Below, piece by piece: positions 1-7,098 of a DNA stretch of 11,771 nucleotides; within the stretch, counting starts at the first letter, position 1, and each line of letters starts with the position of its first letter. The position numbers and the translations under genes are program-made. Under the pieces are notes generated by a model. That model was given only the letters and a program-made list of their open reading frames with translations, was not told the DNA's origin and did no database searches. This DNA comes from Firmicutes bacterium UBA5499 (GTDB lineage: Bacteria > Bacillota > DTU084): positions 518-12,288 of the forward strand of contig DIPB01000133.1 in NCBI GenBank assembly GCA_002426275.1. The letters run 5' to 3'.

Positions 1-1760
1 TCGGCGATCTTAACCCGCGCGGGCAACAGCTCCTCCAGCTTGGCAAAAAGCTCTGCTTGGGTTTCCGCCCGGAAAACGCCCTCTTGTCGCCAAAGCGCAG
101 CTAGCTCAGGAGCCGGCCTGGCTTCCACCTCACTGGGGGCGTCTCCGAAGAGCAACACTTTTCCACCCTTATCCAAAAGTTCCTTGAGCAAGGAAACCGT
201 AGATGCCAGAAGCGTCGCACAGTACGGAATTAAAACCACTTTGTAGCCGGCCTCTCCCACCTGCAGGGCAGAGTCCTGAACTTTACCAAAGTCCGCAAGC
301 ACAAGTTCATCGCCAAAGTCAAAATCGCATTTTCGCGCCAGGAGCTGTTTAGCCAATTCGTTGAGCTCATAGCCAAAATCGTTAAGTTCATTCAGGTTTT
401 GATCGTAAAGCCGAGACCAGGCCGTGGTCTGAGGATGAAGCACCAGTAGTTCACGGACAGGCTTGCCCTGAGTGAGGACTGCGGCCAGCCTGGCAAAGTA
501 ATCTTCAACCACATTATTTTCCCGCCACCAGGTTGTATTGTAATTATAGCTGCCCGGATAATCTCGTTTGCGGCACCCGCGCAGGGAATAAAGTGTCAGA
601 TGCTGGCAGCGCAGGTTGACTCCCATCACATATTGCCAGTCTCCCACCCACTTCTGTCCTTCAAAGGTGAATTCCCAACCTGTGCAGCCATATGTTTCGG
701 ACAAGACCCGGTTTCTTCCCAACTGATTGGCCACGGAGGTACACTGCTTAACAGTGAGATATTCATTGGTCTGTTCCGACAAAAGATCAATGCCCGGCAG
801 CTGCTGCTGACAATAATGCGGCATGATAGCTCCACCTTTCCAGGTGGCAGTTCCCAACTCATTTTCGCATAAGTAATGGCCTGTAAAGGCGATCCCATGC
901 GCCTGGCACCATTCTCCCAGCTGCCTGCTGTAAGCGGAGACAAAACGCTCGGTGATGGTGTACCAAAAATCATGTCGCGTTTTGGCGGAAGCTTGGCCGT
1001 CTAGAAACAAATAGGGCGCTACGCTGAGGAAGTCATAGCCTCGCCGCTGGCGGAAATACTCGGCGAAGCCAGCAGTCCAAGGCACGAAACGCCTGTTGAA
1101 TTTCACGGCGGAGACGCCGCAGATATTCGGTTCGTCCGTGAAAATCCCAGGGACTGTAGTGCCGAAATCTTCGCCCACTTGCTGTAAATACGCCTCGTAA
1201 GTGCTCGCAATGAAAGCTCGCACTGATTCGGGATTTAAGTTATCCGAAGGTGCTTGGCCGTTGAACCAGGGACTAGGTTCTGCCAGCTCCTGCCGGAAAA
1301 GGAGATACTTTTCACCTTCCTGCAAAGGGCCGTCCCCATCGCGCAGCGAGACAAGCTTGTTCCCGCTGACTTTTCCCCTAAATACAGCTAATGTTTGCTC
1401 TTGCGGCAAAGTGAGGCTGAGCTCTAATGTGAGCACCTTAAGCTGAAAGGCCTCTCCCTGCTTGGTGACCAGTCCCCCGGCCGCGCCGCTGGGCCAACGA
1501 TCTTCGTCATAGAGCCAGGCTCCCATTCCTTCTTCCCGGGCAGCCTCCACTGCTGTCTTTACACAGTTCATCCAAGCTTCGCCAAGATATTCTGTTTCCA
1601 ACCCGTCTCTGGAATGCATAAAAAAGCCGCCCATGCCGTGCTCTTTCATTTGCCGCACCTGCCAGGCGATTTCTTCAGGCTCCAATTTATCGTTCCAAGA
1701 CCAAAACGGAGCGCTGCGAAATTCAGCGGGCGGATTGGAAAAAAGCGTTCGTAAATTCAC
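1..1760 (-). CDS. GH106-like glycoside hydrolase, 3' end outside the window
   Basis: One uninterrupted minus-strand reading frame of 586 codons runs from a GTG at 1760 off the left edge. The start is set by AGGAGGGG seven bases upstream of the GTG. Early motifs are FWSWN (residues 19-23), GGFFMHSRDGL (44-54) and LYDEDRWPSGAAGG (83-96). These are typical of the TIM-barrel glycosyl hydrolases grouped with GH106 alpha-L-rhamnosidases (Pfam Glyco_hydro_106), which cleave rhamnose-type residues from pectin or other glycans. Acidic residues in FTDEP (D209, E210) and SETYG (E355) are candidate catalytic or metal-binding positions. No signal peptide is visible, so the enzyme is probably cytoplasmic and acts on imported oligosaccharides. 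It follows the AraC regulator by 60 nt, which suggests that protein controls it. The substrate cannot be fixed from sequence; the family assignment is from motif memory. Confidence 0.88.
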   Translation of the reverse strand, partial: MNLRTLFSNPPAEFRSAPFWSWNDKLEPEEIAWQVRQMKEHGMGGFFMHSRDGLETEYLGEAWMNCVKTAVEAAREEGMGAWLYDEDRWPSGAAGGLVTKQGEAFQLKVLTLELSLTLPQEQTLAVFRGKVSGNKLVSLRDGDGPLQEGEKYLLFRQELAEPSPWFNGQAPSDNLNPESVRAFIASTYEAYLQQVGEDFGTTVPGIFTDEPNICGVSAVKFNRRFVPWTAGFAEYFRQRRGYDFLSVAPYLFLDGQASAKTRHDFWYTITERFVSAYSRQLGEWCQAHGIAFTGHYLCENELGTATWKGGAIMPHYCQQQLPGIDLLSEQTNEYLTVKQCTSVANQLGRNRVLSETYGCTGWEFTFEGQKWVGDWQYVMGVNLRCQHLTLYSLRGCRKRDYPGSYNYNTTWWRENNVVEDYFARLAAVLTQGKPVRELLVLHPQTTAWSRLYDQNLNELNDFGYELNELAKQLLARKCDFDFGDELVLADFGKVQDSALQVGEAGYKVVLIPYCATLLASTVSLLKELLDKGGKVLLFGDAPSEVEARPAPELAALWRQEGVFRAETQAELFAKLEELLPARVKIA

Positions 1761-1780
1761 AATATCCCCTCCTCAGGGCT

Positions 1781-1809
1781 ATTGTAACAAAGCGGCTCCA
1801 AAGACGTTA
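1781..1809 (-). promoter_or_regulatory. possible AraC-dependent promoter before the GH106-like gene
   Basis: A good -10 (TACAAT, 1786-1781) lies 17 bases from a poor -35 (TAACGT, 1809-1804). A strong -10 with a weak -35 is common at activator-dependent promoters, and the gene upstream is an AraC-type activator. The leader would be only about 14 nt, just including the Shine-Dalgarno. No terminator hairpin separates the two genes, so read-through from the araC-type gene is an equally good explanation. Confidence 0.28.
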
Positions 1810-1820
1810 GCACATATTTA

Positions 1821-2657
1821 TCATGTTAAGCCTTTTCTTGTCCGGAACTGACTGGGCGATTGACCAACCCTGCTGCGAAAGAGTCTGGCAAAATAATTTG
1901 GATCCTCAAAGCCGACCGAATCTGCAATCTCACTTATTGGCAGCTCGCTTGTGAGCAAAAGTTCCATCGCCTGACTGAGGCGGATGTTTTGCAGATACTG
2001 TAAAGGCGATATGCCAACCAACTGGCTAGCGAGCCGGGAGAATTGTTCGGGACTCAAGTTATGTGCAGTTGCTACCTGTTCTAATTTAATCTTTTCTTGC
2101 CAATGGGTCTCCAAATAAGCCAGCGCTGCTTGAACTTTTCCCGCCGGAGCATAACCGCTGTCTTTCACTTGCGTTCCCGCGAGTTCTCTTCCTGCAAATA
2201 CCAAAATCAGGCTCAACAGCGCAGAGAGAACCTCTTGAAATCCTGACGCCTTGTTTTGCAGCTCCAGAATCATCTGTTGCAGGATCTCCTTCAGCTGTTT
2301 TTGTTTAGCCACTGGAATGTGCAGGCGCAGCCTCTCAGCTCCGGACAACAACCGCTTTATGCCTGGAAGAACTGCTATTCCCTCTGGAATAGCTTCCGGC
2401 AAAAAAAGACAGTTATAGAGTTTAGCGTCTTTGGAGCGCGTATAAAGATGCACTTCTCCGGGCCTAATGCAGAAAAGATCGCCAGCGGTAAGGATGTTGC
2501 GTCTTCCTTCCCACTGATGATTCAACAGGCCGTGCTCAAAAAAAACTAGCTCATAGAAAGGATGACTATGGGCCATAACGTCAGTTTGCTGGGGAAATAA
2601 GCCAACATAAATCTGGCTGTCTTGAAAATACCGCAATCCCGATAATTGTCTTGTCAC
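1821..2657 (-). CDS. AraC-family transcriptional regulator with cupin sensor domain
   Basis: This is a 278-residue DNA-binding regulator. Residues about 25-95 form an AraC-type cupin domain, with His30 and His32, the GDLFCIRPGEVHLY stretch (59-72) and a preceding WEGRR turn. Residues about 174-275 are the paired helix-turn-helix domain, ending with the usual second-HTH signature (ISEIADSVGFEDPNYFARLF). Such proteins normally bind a sugar or small ligand and activate nearby catabolic genes. The GTG start lies in a GTGA overlap with the CDF stop and has GGAGG seven bases upstream, so translation is probably coupled to the transporter. The gene ends in tandem stops (TGA TAA). The likely target is the GH106-like gene 60 nt downstream. 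The ligand is unknown. Confidence 0.93.
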   Translation of the reverse strand: MTRQLSGLRYFQDSQIYVGLFPQQTDVMAHSHPFYELVFFEHGLLNHQWEGRRNILTAGDLFCIRPGEVHLYTRSKDAKLYNCLFLPEAIPEGIAVLPGIKRLLSGAERLRLHIPVAKQKQLKEILQQMILELQNKASGFQEVLSALLSLILVFAGRELAGTQVKDSGYAPAGKVQAALAYLETHWQEKIKLEQVATAHNLSPEQFSRLASQLVGISPLQYLQNIRLSQAMELLLTSELPISEIADSVGFEDPNYFARLFRSRVGQSPSQFRTRKGLT

Positions 2658-3859
2658 TCCCGCGCCTCCTTCTTGTCAGGGTCTTCACGCTGCTGCGGCA
2701 CGTAATCATGGTCAACTCTGACCACAGCATGATAGGTGGGATTGAACTGGTGAATCTTCTCTGCGATGAGTTCCGTCAGCCGCTCATCGCTGTAGCGGAA
2801 CCCGAAGGGAACTACCACATCGAAAATCAGATTGGAGTGGCTCACGCCCCTGACCACACGAAAATCGTGCATGCCGATCTCAGGCGCGACGGAAGAGATG
2901 AGCAGCCCCACTTGGTTTTTCAATTCCTCTGTCTTTTCATCTGTGGTGATAGGATCATAATGAATGACCAGATGGATGCCTTCATGTTCCAAAAAATCCC
3001 GTTCGATATTATCAATGATATCGTGAGCGATCATCACGTCCAGATCGGAAGACACTTCGCAGTGTACGGTGGCGAAACGTTTTCCCGCGCCGTAGCTGTG
3101 AATCGCCAGATCGTGCAAACCGATGATGTGATCGTAACTCAATATTTTTACATAAATTTCGTCCACAAGATCTTTGGCGGGCGCCGTGCCCAGCAAAGGA
3201 CTTATGGTGTCCTGCACCAGCTTCACCCCGCTGATCAAGATGAAGACTGCCACAATCATTCCCATGTAGCCGTCTAAATTGACGCCGGTCATGATTGTAA
3301 CGATTGCAGCCAGCAAAACGGCAGCTGTGGCCACAATATCGTTTCTGCTGTCAAGTGAAGTGGCAAGCAGGGCTGTGGAATCAATCAGCTTACCGATCTT
3401 GCGATATAGCTTACATTGCCAAAGTTTTACCAAAATCGAAACCACCAGGATAGCCATTGCCAAAAGACCAAAGTTGGCACTCTGAGGAGCGATTATTTTC
3501 TTAAATGAACTTCCAATCAGCTGTAGACCCAAAAATAAGACTATAAAGGACACAATCAAGCCGGATATATACTCCATGCGAGCGTGTCCGAAGGGATGCT
3601 GAGCATCCGCAGGCTTGCCAGAAAGTTTAAAGCCGAAGAAAGTAACCACCGCCGAACCGGAATCTGAAAGGTTGTTAATGGCATCGGCCACTATGGCGAT
3701 GCTGCCGGAGAGCAGACCCGCCGTGATCTTAAGCAGGAAAAGCAAAAGATTTGAACAGATCCCCACGCTGCTTGCAAAATTGCCGTAGCGTTCCCGCACT
3801 CTGCAATCGGTGAGATCTTGCGCGTCTTTTCTCAAATATTTAATTATAAATCCGAACAA
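2654..3859 (-). CDS. Cation diffusion facilitator (CDF) transporter, probable Mn(II)-type exporter
   Basis: This 401-residue inner-membrane antiporter exports divalent metal in exchange for protons. Six hydrophobic segments lie between residues about 30 and 215. The metal site pairs in TM2 and TM5 read N62-xxx-D66 and D170-xxx-D174, and HPFGHARMEY (88-97) is the conserved post-TM2 loop. This Asn-Asp/Asp-Asp pattern resembles, as I recall, that described for streptococcal MntE rather than the His/Asp Zn site, so Mn(II) is the first guess. The C-terminus is longer than in YiiP/FieF (about 300 residues): one cytoplasmic dimerisation domain at about 220-300 and a further similar-sized domain at about 305-390, a layout known in Firmicutes members. 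The TTG start is chosen because GAGGTG lies five bases upstream. Its stop overlaps the start of the AraC-family gene. Confidence 0.93.
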   Translation of the reverse strand: MFGFIIKYLRKDAQDLTDCRVRERYGNFASSVGICSNLLLFLLKITAGLLSGSIAIVADAINNLSDSGSAVVTFFGFKLSGKPADAQHPFGHARMEYISGLIVSFIVLFLGLQLIGSSFKKIIAPQSANFGLLAMAILVVSILVKLWQCKLYRKIGKLIDSTALLATSLDSRNDIVATAAVLLAAIVTIMTGVNLDGYMGMIVAVFILISGVKLVQDTISPLLGTAPAKDLVDEIYVKILSYDHIIGLHDLAIHSYGAGKRFATVHCEVSSDLDVMIAHDIIDNIERDFLEHEGIHLVIHYDPITTDEKTEELKNQVGLLISSVAPEIGMHDFRVVRGVSHSNLIFDVVVPFGFRYSDERLTELIAEKIHQFNPTYHAVVRVDHDYVPQQREDPDKKEARE

Positions 3860-4088
3860 AGTTACACCTCGCCATATATAATCTTAGCTCGTATCTCCTG
3901 CTTTACAGCAATCACGAATAAATTCTCGGTTGAGAGAACAAAATCCTTTGTGGGCTTTGAGTTAAAGGAAAGATTCCTCCCGCAAACTTCAGCGGCATAC
4001 AGTAAGCAGGGCTGTGTGGCTCGTTAAATGGGTTTTGCGTAAGTTCAAACAGCGAAGGGCGCGGAGGAACGCCTAACATTAGCTTGGC

Positions 4089-4134
4089 GTGATTACTAAC
4101 AGTTTTCATCCTTTGAGAATTTATCAGTAATTAC
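4089..4134. repeat. imperfect inverted repeat in the CDF upstream region
   Basis: GTGATTACT (4089-4097) pairs with AGTAATTAC (4126-4134) over nine positions, one of them a G-U pair, around a 28-nt A/T-rich loop. There is no U-tract, so it is not a terminator. It could be a regulatory hairpin or chance pairing. Confidence 0.35.
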
Positions 4135-4423
4135 CATGAAACCAATTAGGCTTAACTAAAAAGGGACATAGCAAAGCAAACTCACCCTGCGGAGAACGGT
4201 GAAGAGGGCATACGCCAAATACGACGAGTTAAGACGCGGCTTCTTCAGATATTGCGGCGCGTAAAACGTCATCTGGAACGCTTACGCCGAGTTTTACAAG
4301 TTGACGTGGCTTTTTACTTTCGGGGCAAACGGTATGTACTGCCTAACTTGCATCGATTTTTCCCGATAGTTCCGTCAGATTTTATCCGTTCAGCCAGCAC
4401 AGGGATTACGCCTCAGACATTGG

Positions 4424-4439
4424 CAAGCCTTACGGCTTG
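4424..4439 (-). repeat. GNRA-capped hairpin downstream of the IclR gene
   Basis: On the minus strand CAAGCC-GTAA-GGCTTG forms a perfect six-pair stem closed by a GUAA tetraloop, starting 26 nt after the IclR stop. GNRA loops make such stems unusually stable. No run of U follows, so it is not a standard intrinsic terminator; it may stabilise the 3' end or be a terminator remnant. Confidence 0.45.
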
Positions 4440-4465
4440 AATATGCGGTATACGTTTATTTTAAA

Positions 4466-5242
4466 TTAGTCCATCCTCGGTTTTAGTTGAAAAAGCTGCA
4501 CAGTTATTTCTGCCGACGCTTTTTTCAGCAGATTGACGTAATAATCTATTTCGTCGACCGTTTTCTGGCCGATGAAGCCTGAGAAGGAAAGCGCAGATAT
4601 AATTTCGCCGGTTTTCGCCCTCACAGGAACGGCTATGCAGAAACCCTCCTCCTGCGATTCGTGCGCATCGAGCGCGTACCCCCGCTCTCTGACGCGGCAA
4701 AGCTCTTCGCTGAATTTATTTCTGTCAGTTATAGTATAGGGCGTCATACGCTTCATCTCGGTCAGATCGAGGATTCCACCGAGTATCTTATCTGGAAGCT
4801 CGGAAAGCAGGATTTTGCCGCACGCGCTCGCGTAAACAGGCAGCACGGTTCCGACCGGGGGAACGTAATCTACAATCTTCTCGGTACGCGACTGGCCAAG
4901 GATATAACATTTCGCACCGTCGCGCACGACGAGATTCATCGCCTGTTGCTCCGAAACGCTCAGGCGCGCCATAACGAAATAGGCGACCTCCTTCATCGCC
5001 AGCCAGAAACTGGTTTTTTCGGTCACAAAGGAGATTTTGTGCCCGAGAATATACTTTTCGTTTTCGTCCTGATAGACCCATCCGTGCGAAAGCAGCGTCT
5101 TGAGCATCCGGAAGGCCGTCGCCGGGCTGAGCGAGCAGAGCTTAGCAAGCTCGTTCACGCCGAGCGGGCGGTTGGCTTCCCTCACCGCGTCGAGCAACGA
5201 CAGCGCCTTTTCCAGCGCCTTGACATTGCTGGTTCCTTCCAT
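4466..5242 (-). CDS. IclR-family transcriptional regulator
   Basis: This is a 258-residue regulator. Residues about 7-67 form the winged helix-turn-helix (VKALEKALSLLDAV, then LSPATAFRMLKTLLSHGWV). Residues about 80-250 form the IclR effector-binding domain, with the typical PVGTVLPVYASACGKILLS and GYALDAHESQEEG blocks. IclR proteins usually repress adjacent catabolic genes until they bind a small sugar-acid or aromatic ligand. ATG 5242 is chosen because the HTH begins right after it and GGAGG lies about 11 bases upstream; the upstream in-frame extension looks non-coding. The gene is divergent from the propeller hydrolase, and its likely operator overlaps that promoter's start site. Ile is encoded by ATA in 6 of 14 cases, a habit shared with the hydrolase gene. 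The ligand is unknown. Confidence 0.93.
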   Translation of the reverse strand: MEGTSNVKALEKALSLLDAVREANRPLGVNELAKLCSLSPATAFRMLKTLLSHGWVYQDENEKYILGHKISFVTEKTSFWLAMKEVAYFVMARLSVSEQQAMNLVVRDGAKCYILGQSRTEKIVDYVPPVGTVLPVYASACGKILLSELPDKILGGILDLTEMKRMTPYTITDRNKFSEELCRVRERGYALDAHESQEEGFCIAVPVRAKTGEIISALSFSGFIGQKTVDEIDYYVNLLKKASAEITVQLFQLKPRMD

Positions 5243-5269
5243 ATGTATGCAGTCCTCCCATCTTTTCTC

Positions 5270-5299
5270 ATTATAATACATACGGCTCAGATAAATCAA
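5270..5299 (-). promoter_or_regulatory. sigma-70-type promoter of the IclR gene
   Basis: TTGATT (5299-5294), 18-base spacer and a perfect TATAAT (5275-5270) on the minus strand. Initiation near 5263 would give a leader of about 20 nt that contains the GGAGG ribosome-binding site. Confidence 0.72.
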
Positions 5300-5322
5300 T
5301 TTTATTCTTATTTTGCCGCCGC

Positions 5323-5351
5323 TTGACAGCGCCGGAATTTTGCGCTACAAT
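5323..5351 (+). promoter_or_regulatory. consensus sigma-70-type promoter of the hydrolase-YgjV operon
   Basis: A perfect -35 TTGACA (5323-5328), a 17-base spacer and TACAAT (5346-5351). Transcription should start near 5358, giving a leader of about 50 nt before the ATG at 5408. A promoter this close to consensus would be strongly active unless repressed, consistent with repressor control. Confidence 0.82.
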
Positions 5352-5357
5352 CAAATT

Positions 5358-5375
5358 ATGAAATGCCTATTTCAT
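5358..5375 (+). promoter_or_regulatory. probable IclR-family operator (KdgR-like inverted repeat)
   Basis: ATGAAAT-GCCT-ATTTCAT is a perfect seven-base inverted repeat with a four-base spacer, seven bases after the -10 and so over the predicted start site. It contains GAAA-N6-TTTC, the core of the KdgR box recognised by an IclR-family repressor of pectin and sugar-acid genes. Binding here would block initiation of the hydrolase operon. No second copy was seen at the IclR promoter. Confidence 0.6.
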
Positions 5376-5407
5376 TTTAACCACGTCAATGAATGGAGGA
5401 AAAGCTC

Positions 5408-6550
5408 ATGACAGAATCAACCGCACTCGCCGCAAGGGGCGACCTATTCCCGGTCTGGGACCCCACCGTGCCTTTCCCTTCGCACGAAACGATGCCCGAT
5501 CCTGATAAAATCACGCATGTGGCAATCGAGCGCGCCAAGCCCGAGGGCTGGCATTACCTGCATGAGGCCACGATCCAGTGGCATAACGGACGCTTTCTGG
5601 CGGCGTTCGCCAACCATCGCATACGCGAAACCGGCGATTACGACGAAATCATCCGCGGCTGTACCTCGACCGACGGCCTGCACTGGAGCAAGCCGGAGGT
5701 TTGGTGCGAGCCTCCCCTCATCGGCGCGAACTCGTATAATCACCCGCTGCTGTTCTCTCACGACGGCATCCTTTACGGTTTCTTTGTCTGCTGGGACGAC
5801 GGTCACCATCCGCACACCGAGATATTTACGCTCGACGAATCAACAGGACTGTGGAACCATCATCCCGAGTCGAAAATACCGATGTTCCTTCCCTTCTGCA
5901 CTCCGCAGAAAATGGAGGACGGCAACTGGATTCTCGGCGGCGAGAACCACTGGTATTATGCCGCCGTCGCGATAAGCCATGGTGACGATCTGCTGCACTG
6001 GGATTTCGTGCGCATACCTCGGGACGACGATTTCAAGATACTTTTCCCTGAAACGGCGATCGTCGACTACGGCGGCGGGCATCTGCTTGCGGTCTGCCGT
6101 CCGTACAACGGAGGCCAGCCAAACCCCATCAGTGAAAACCTGCGTATGTCTACCGCCCCGATTTCCGAAAGCTTCGATTTCGGCCGCAGCTGGACGAAGC
6201 TAACTCTCTCAAACTATCCGCTCTCCGAAAGTCAACCGTTTGCAGGTCGTCTCAGCACCGGGCAGAATTATCTGCTTACCAACAGCCTTGAGGAAGAGCG
6301 CGCGCTGCTCTCTATTGCGGTCACCGAACCGGGCGGCAAGCTATTCCGGCGCGTTTACAAAGTACGCCATCAAAAATGGCCGGCAAGAAGGCTGTTCGGA
6401 GGCTTCGGAGACGAAACCTATGTTGGCAAACCGACCGAATGGTCGTATCCTAACGCCTTCGAACGCGACGGCAGGCTCTACATAGCCTATTCCCAGGGCA
6501 AGGAGGACTGCGTGCTAACGATAATCCCTGTAGACGAGCTGAAAGCCTGA
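5408..6550 (+). CDS. sialidase-like beta-propeller glycosidase family protein
   Basis: This is a 380-residue protein of the sialidase / BNR-repeat superfamily. Asp-box type motifs are visible: STDGLHW (residues 87-93) and a clean SFDFGRSW (255-262), plus looser repeats rich in Trp, His and Gly such as NHPLLFSHDGILYGFF and GGENHWYYAAVAIS. Such proteins fold as six-bladed propellers and usually bind or cleave terminal sugars such as sialic acid. I do not see a confident Arg triad or FRIP motif, so the substrate is open. There is no signal peptide, so it should be cytoplasmic. ATG 5408 is preferred over 5393 because GGAGG is eight bases upstream; the 5393 ATG lies just upstream of and abutting that GGAGG. 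It heads a two-gene operon with the YgjV-type gene. Eight of 21 Ile codons are ATA, against none of 10 in the GH106-like gene, which suggests a different origin. Confidence 0.85.
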   Translation: MTESTALAARGDLFPVWDPTVPFPSHETMPDPDKITHVAIERAKPEGWHYLHEATIQWHNGRFLAAFANHRIRETGDYDEIIRGCTSTDGLHWSKPEVWCEPPLIGANSYNHPLLFSHDGILYGFFVCWDDGHHPHTEIFTLDESTGLWNHHPESKIPMFLPFCTPQKMEDGNWILGGENHWYYAAVAISHGDDLLHWDFVRIPRDDDFKILFPETAIVDYGGGHLLAVCRPYNGGQPNPISENLRMSTAPISESFDFGRSWTKLTLSNYPLSESQPFAGRLSTGQNYLLTNSLEEERALLSIAVTEPGGKLFRRVYKVRHQKWPARRLFGGFGDETYVGKPTEWSYPNAFERDGRLYIAYSQGKEDCVLTIIPVDELKA

Positions 6551-6558
6551 CGTCCGTC

Positions 6559-7098
6559 ATGGCGAATTCCACTGTTTTAAACCTTGTGGCACAGCTCTTC
6601 GGCGGGCTCGGAATGGTTTCGCTGTTCTTTTCCTATCAGCAGACGCGGCGAAAAATGCTGATCTTCTGTAAGCTCACCTCCGACGTTATGTGGACGGCAC
6701 ACTATCTCTGCCTTGGGGCATACGGTGGCGCGATACCGAATTTCATCGGTATTTTCCGCGAGCTTGTCTTTATGCAGAGCGAGAAAAAATGGGCGAAATC
6801 TATTGCGTGGCCCGCCGCGTTCATCTGCGTCAACTGGGCGCTCGCGATTCCGGCTTGGAAATCGCCGCTGACGCTTCTGCCCATTTGCGCGTCGACCTTC
6901 GTGACGGTTTCGCTCCAGCTCAAGAATCCCAAACATACGCGGATCATCTGCGCGCCGGTTTCTGTCTGCTTTTTAATTTACGATATCTTTGTCGGTTCGT
7001 GGATAGGCGTGGTGAACGAGTCGGCCTCGCTCGTTTCGATAGTGTCGTCGATTGTAAAAAACGACCTCGGAAAAAAGAAACCCTCAAATAATATTTAA
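6559..7098 (+). CDS. YgjV-family inner-membrane protein, possible SWEET-like carrier
   Basis: This is a 179-residue polytopic membrane protein that I recognise as the bacterial YgjV (Imp-YgjV) family, whose function is not established. Hydrophobic segments span most of residues 5-165. An internal duplication is visible: HYLCLGAYGGAIPN (48-61) aligns without gaps to IYDIFVGSWIGVVN (140-153), each ending in Asn. The first half carries SYQQ (25-28) and Trp45. Two related bundles with a Trp and paired Asn recall SWEET/SemiSWEET sugar carriers, but this link is inference. The ATG is eight bases after the hydrolase stop and has no clear Shine-Dalgarno, so translation is probably coupled to the hydrolase. 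The tail is Lys-rich and cytoplasmic by the positive-inside rule. Confidence 0.86.
   Translation: MANSTVLNLVAQLFGGLGMVSLFFSYQQTRRKMLIFCKLTSDVMWTAHYLCLGAYGGAIPNFIGIFRELVFMQSEKKWAKSIAWPAAFICVNWALAIPAWKSPLTLLPICASTFVTVSLQLKNPKHTRIICAPVSVCFLIYDIFVGSWIGVVNESASLVSIVSSIVKNDLGKKKPSNNI

Larger units (their letters stand above)
3860..4465. other. 606-bp intergenic region without a supported gene
   Basis: It separates the CDF start from the IclR gene stop. Only short, shadow-like reading frames occur in it. The CDF-proximal part (about 3912-4109, minus) has an open frame rich in Pro, Asn and Phe with almost no ribosome-binding spacing. An inverted repeat GTGATTACT/AGTAATTAC (4089-4097 and 4126-4134) has a 28-nt loop. 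From about 4140 onward the sequence has an Arg-rich open frame (4252-4440, plus) with no Shine-Dalgarno. I see no riboswitch (in particular no recognisable yybP-ykoY manganese motif), tRNA or clear promoter for the CDF gene, although one must lie here. The left boundary of the inserted IclR module is probably within this stretch. Confidence 0.6.

Noticed and set aside
600-973. Open frames on both strands inside the left-hand hydrolase region
   Set aside because: They are shadows of the 586-codon leftward frame, which has family motifs throughout and a strong ribosome-binding site.
2651-3277. 208-codon rightward frame opposite the CDF gene
   Set aside because: It is a mirror of the CDF coding strand with no family features.
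3912-4109. 65-codon leftward frame upstream of the CDF gene
   Set aside because: The AAAGG sits directly against the ATG with no spacing, the composition is atypical, and no family is recognised. It may be part of an intergenic repeat.
4252-4440. Arg-rich rightward frame, possible transposase remnant
   Set aside because: It has no ribosome-binding site and no recognisable transposase motif, and other frames look equally plausible. It is kept only as part of the unexplained intergenic region.
4661-5326. 221-codon rightward frame opposite the IclR gene
   Set aside because: It is antisense to a clear IclR protein and has no motifs or start signal of its own.
5358-5411. 17-codon upstream frame in the hydrolase leader, ending over the hydrolase ATG
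   Set aside because: It would need leaderless translation because transcription starts about at its ATG. The sequence is better explained as the inverted-repeat operator.
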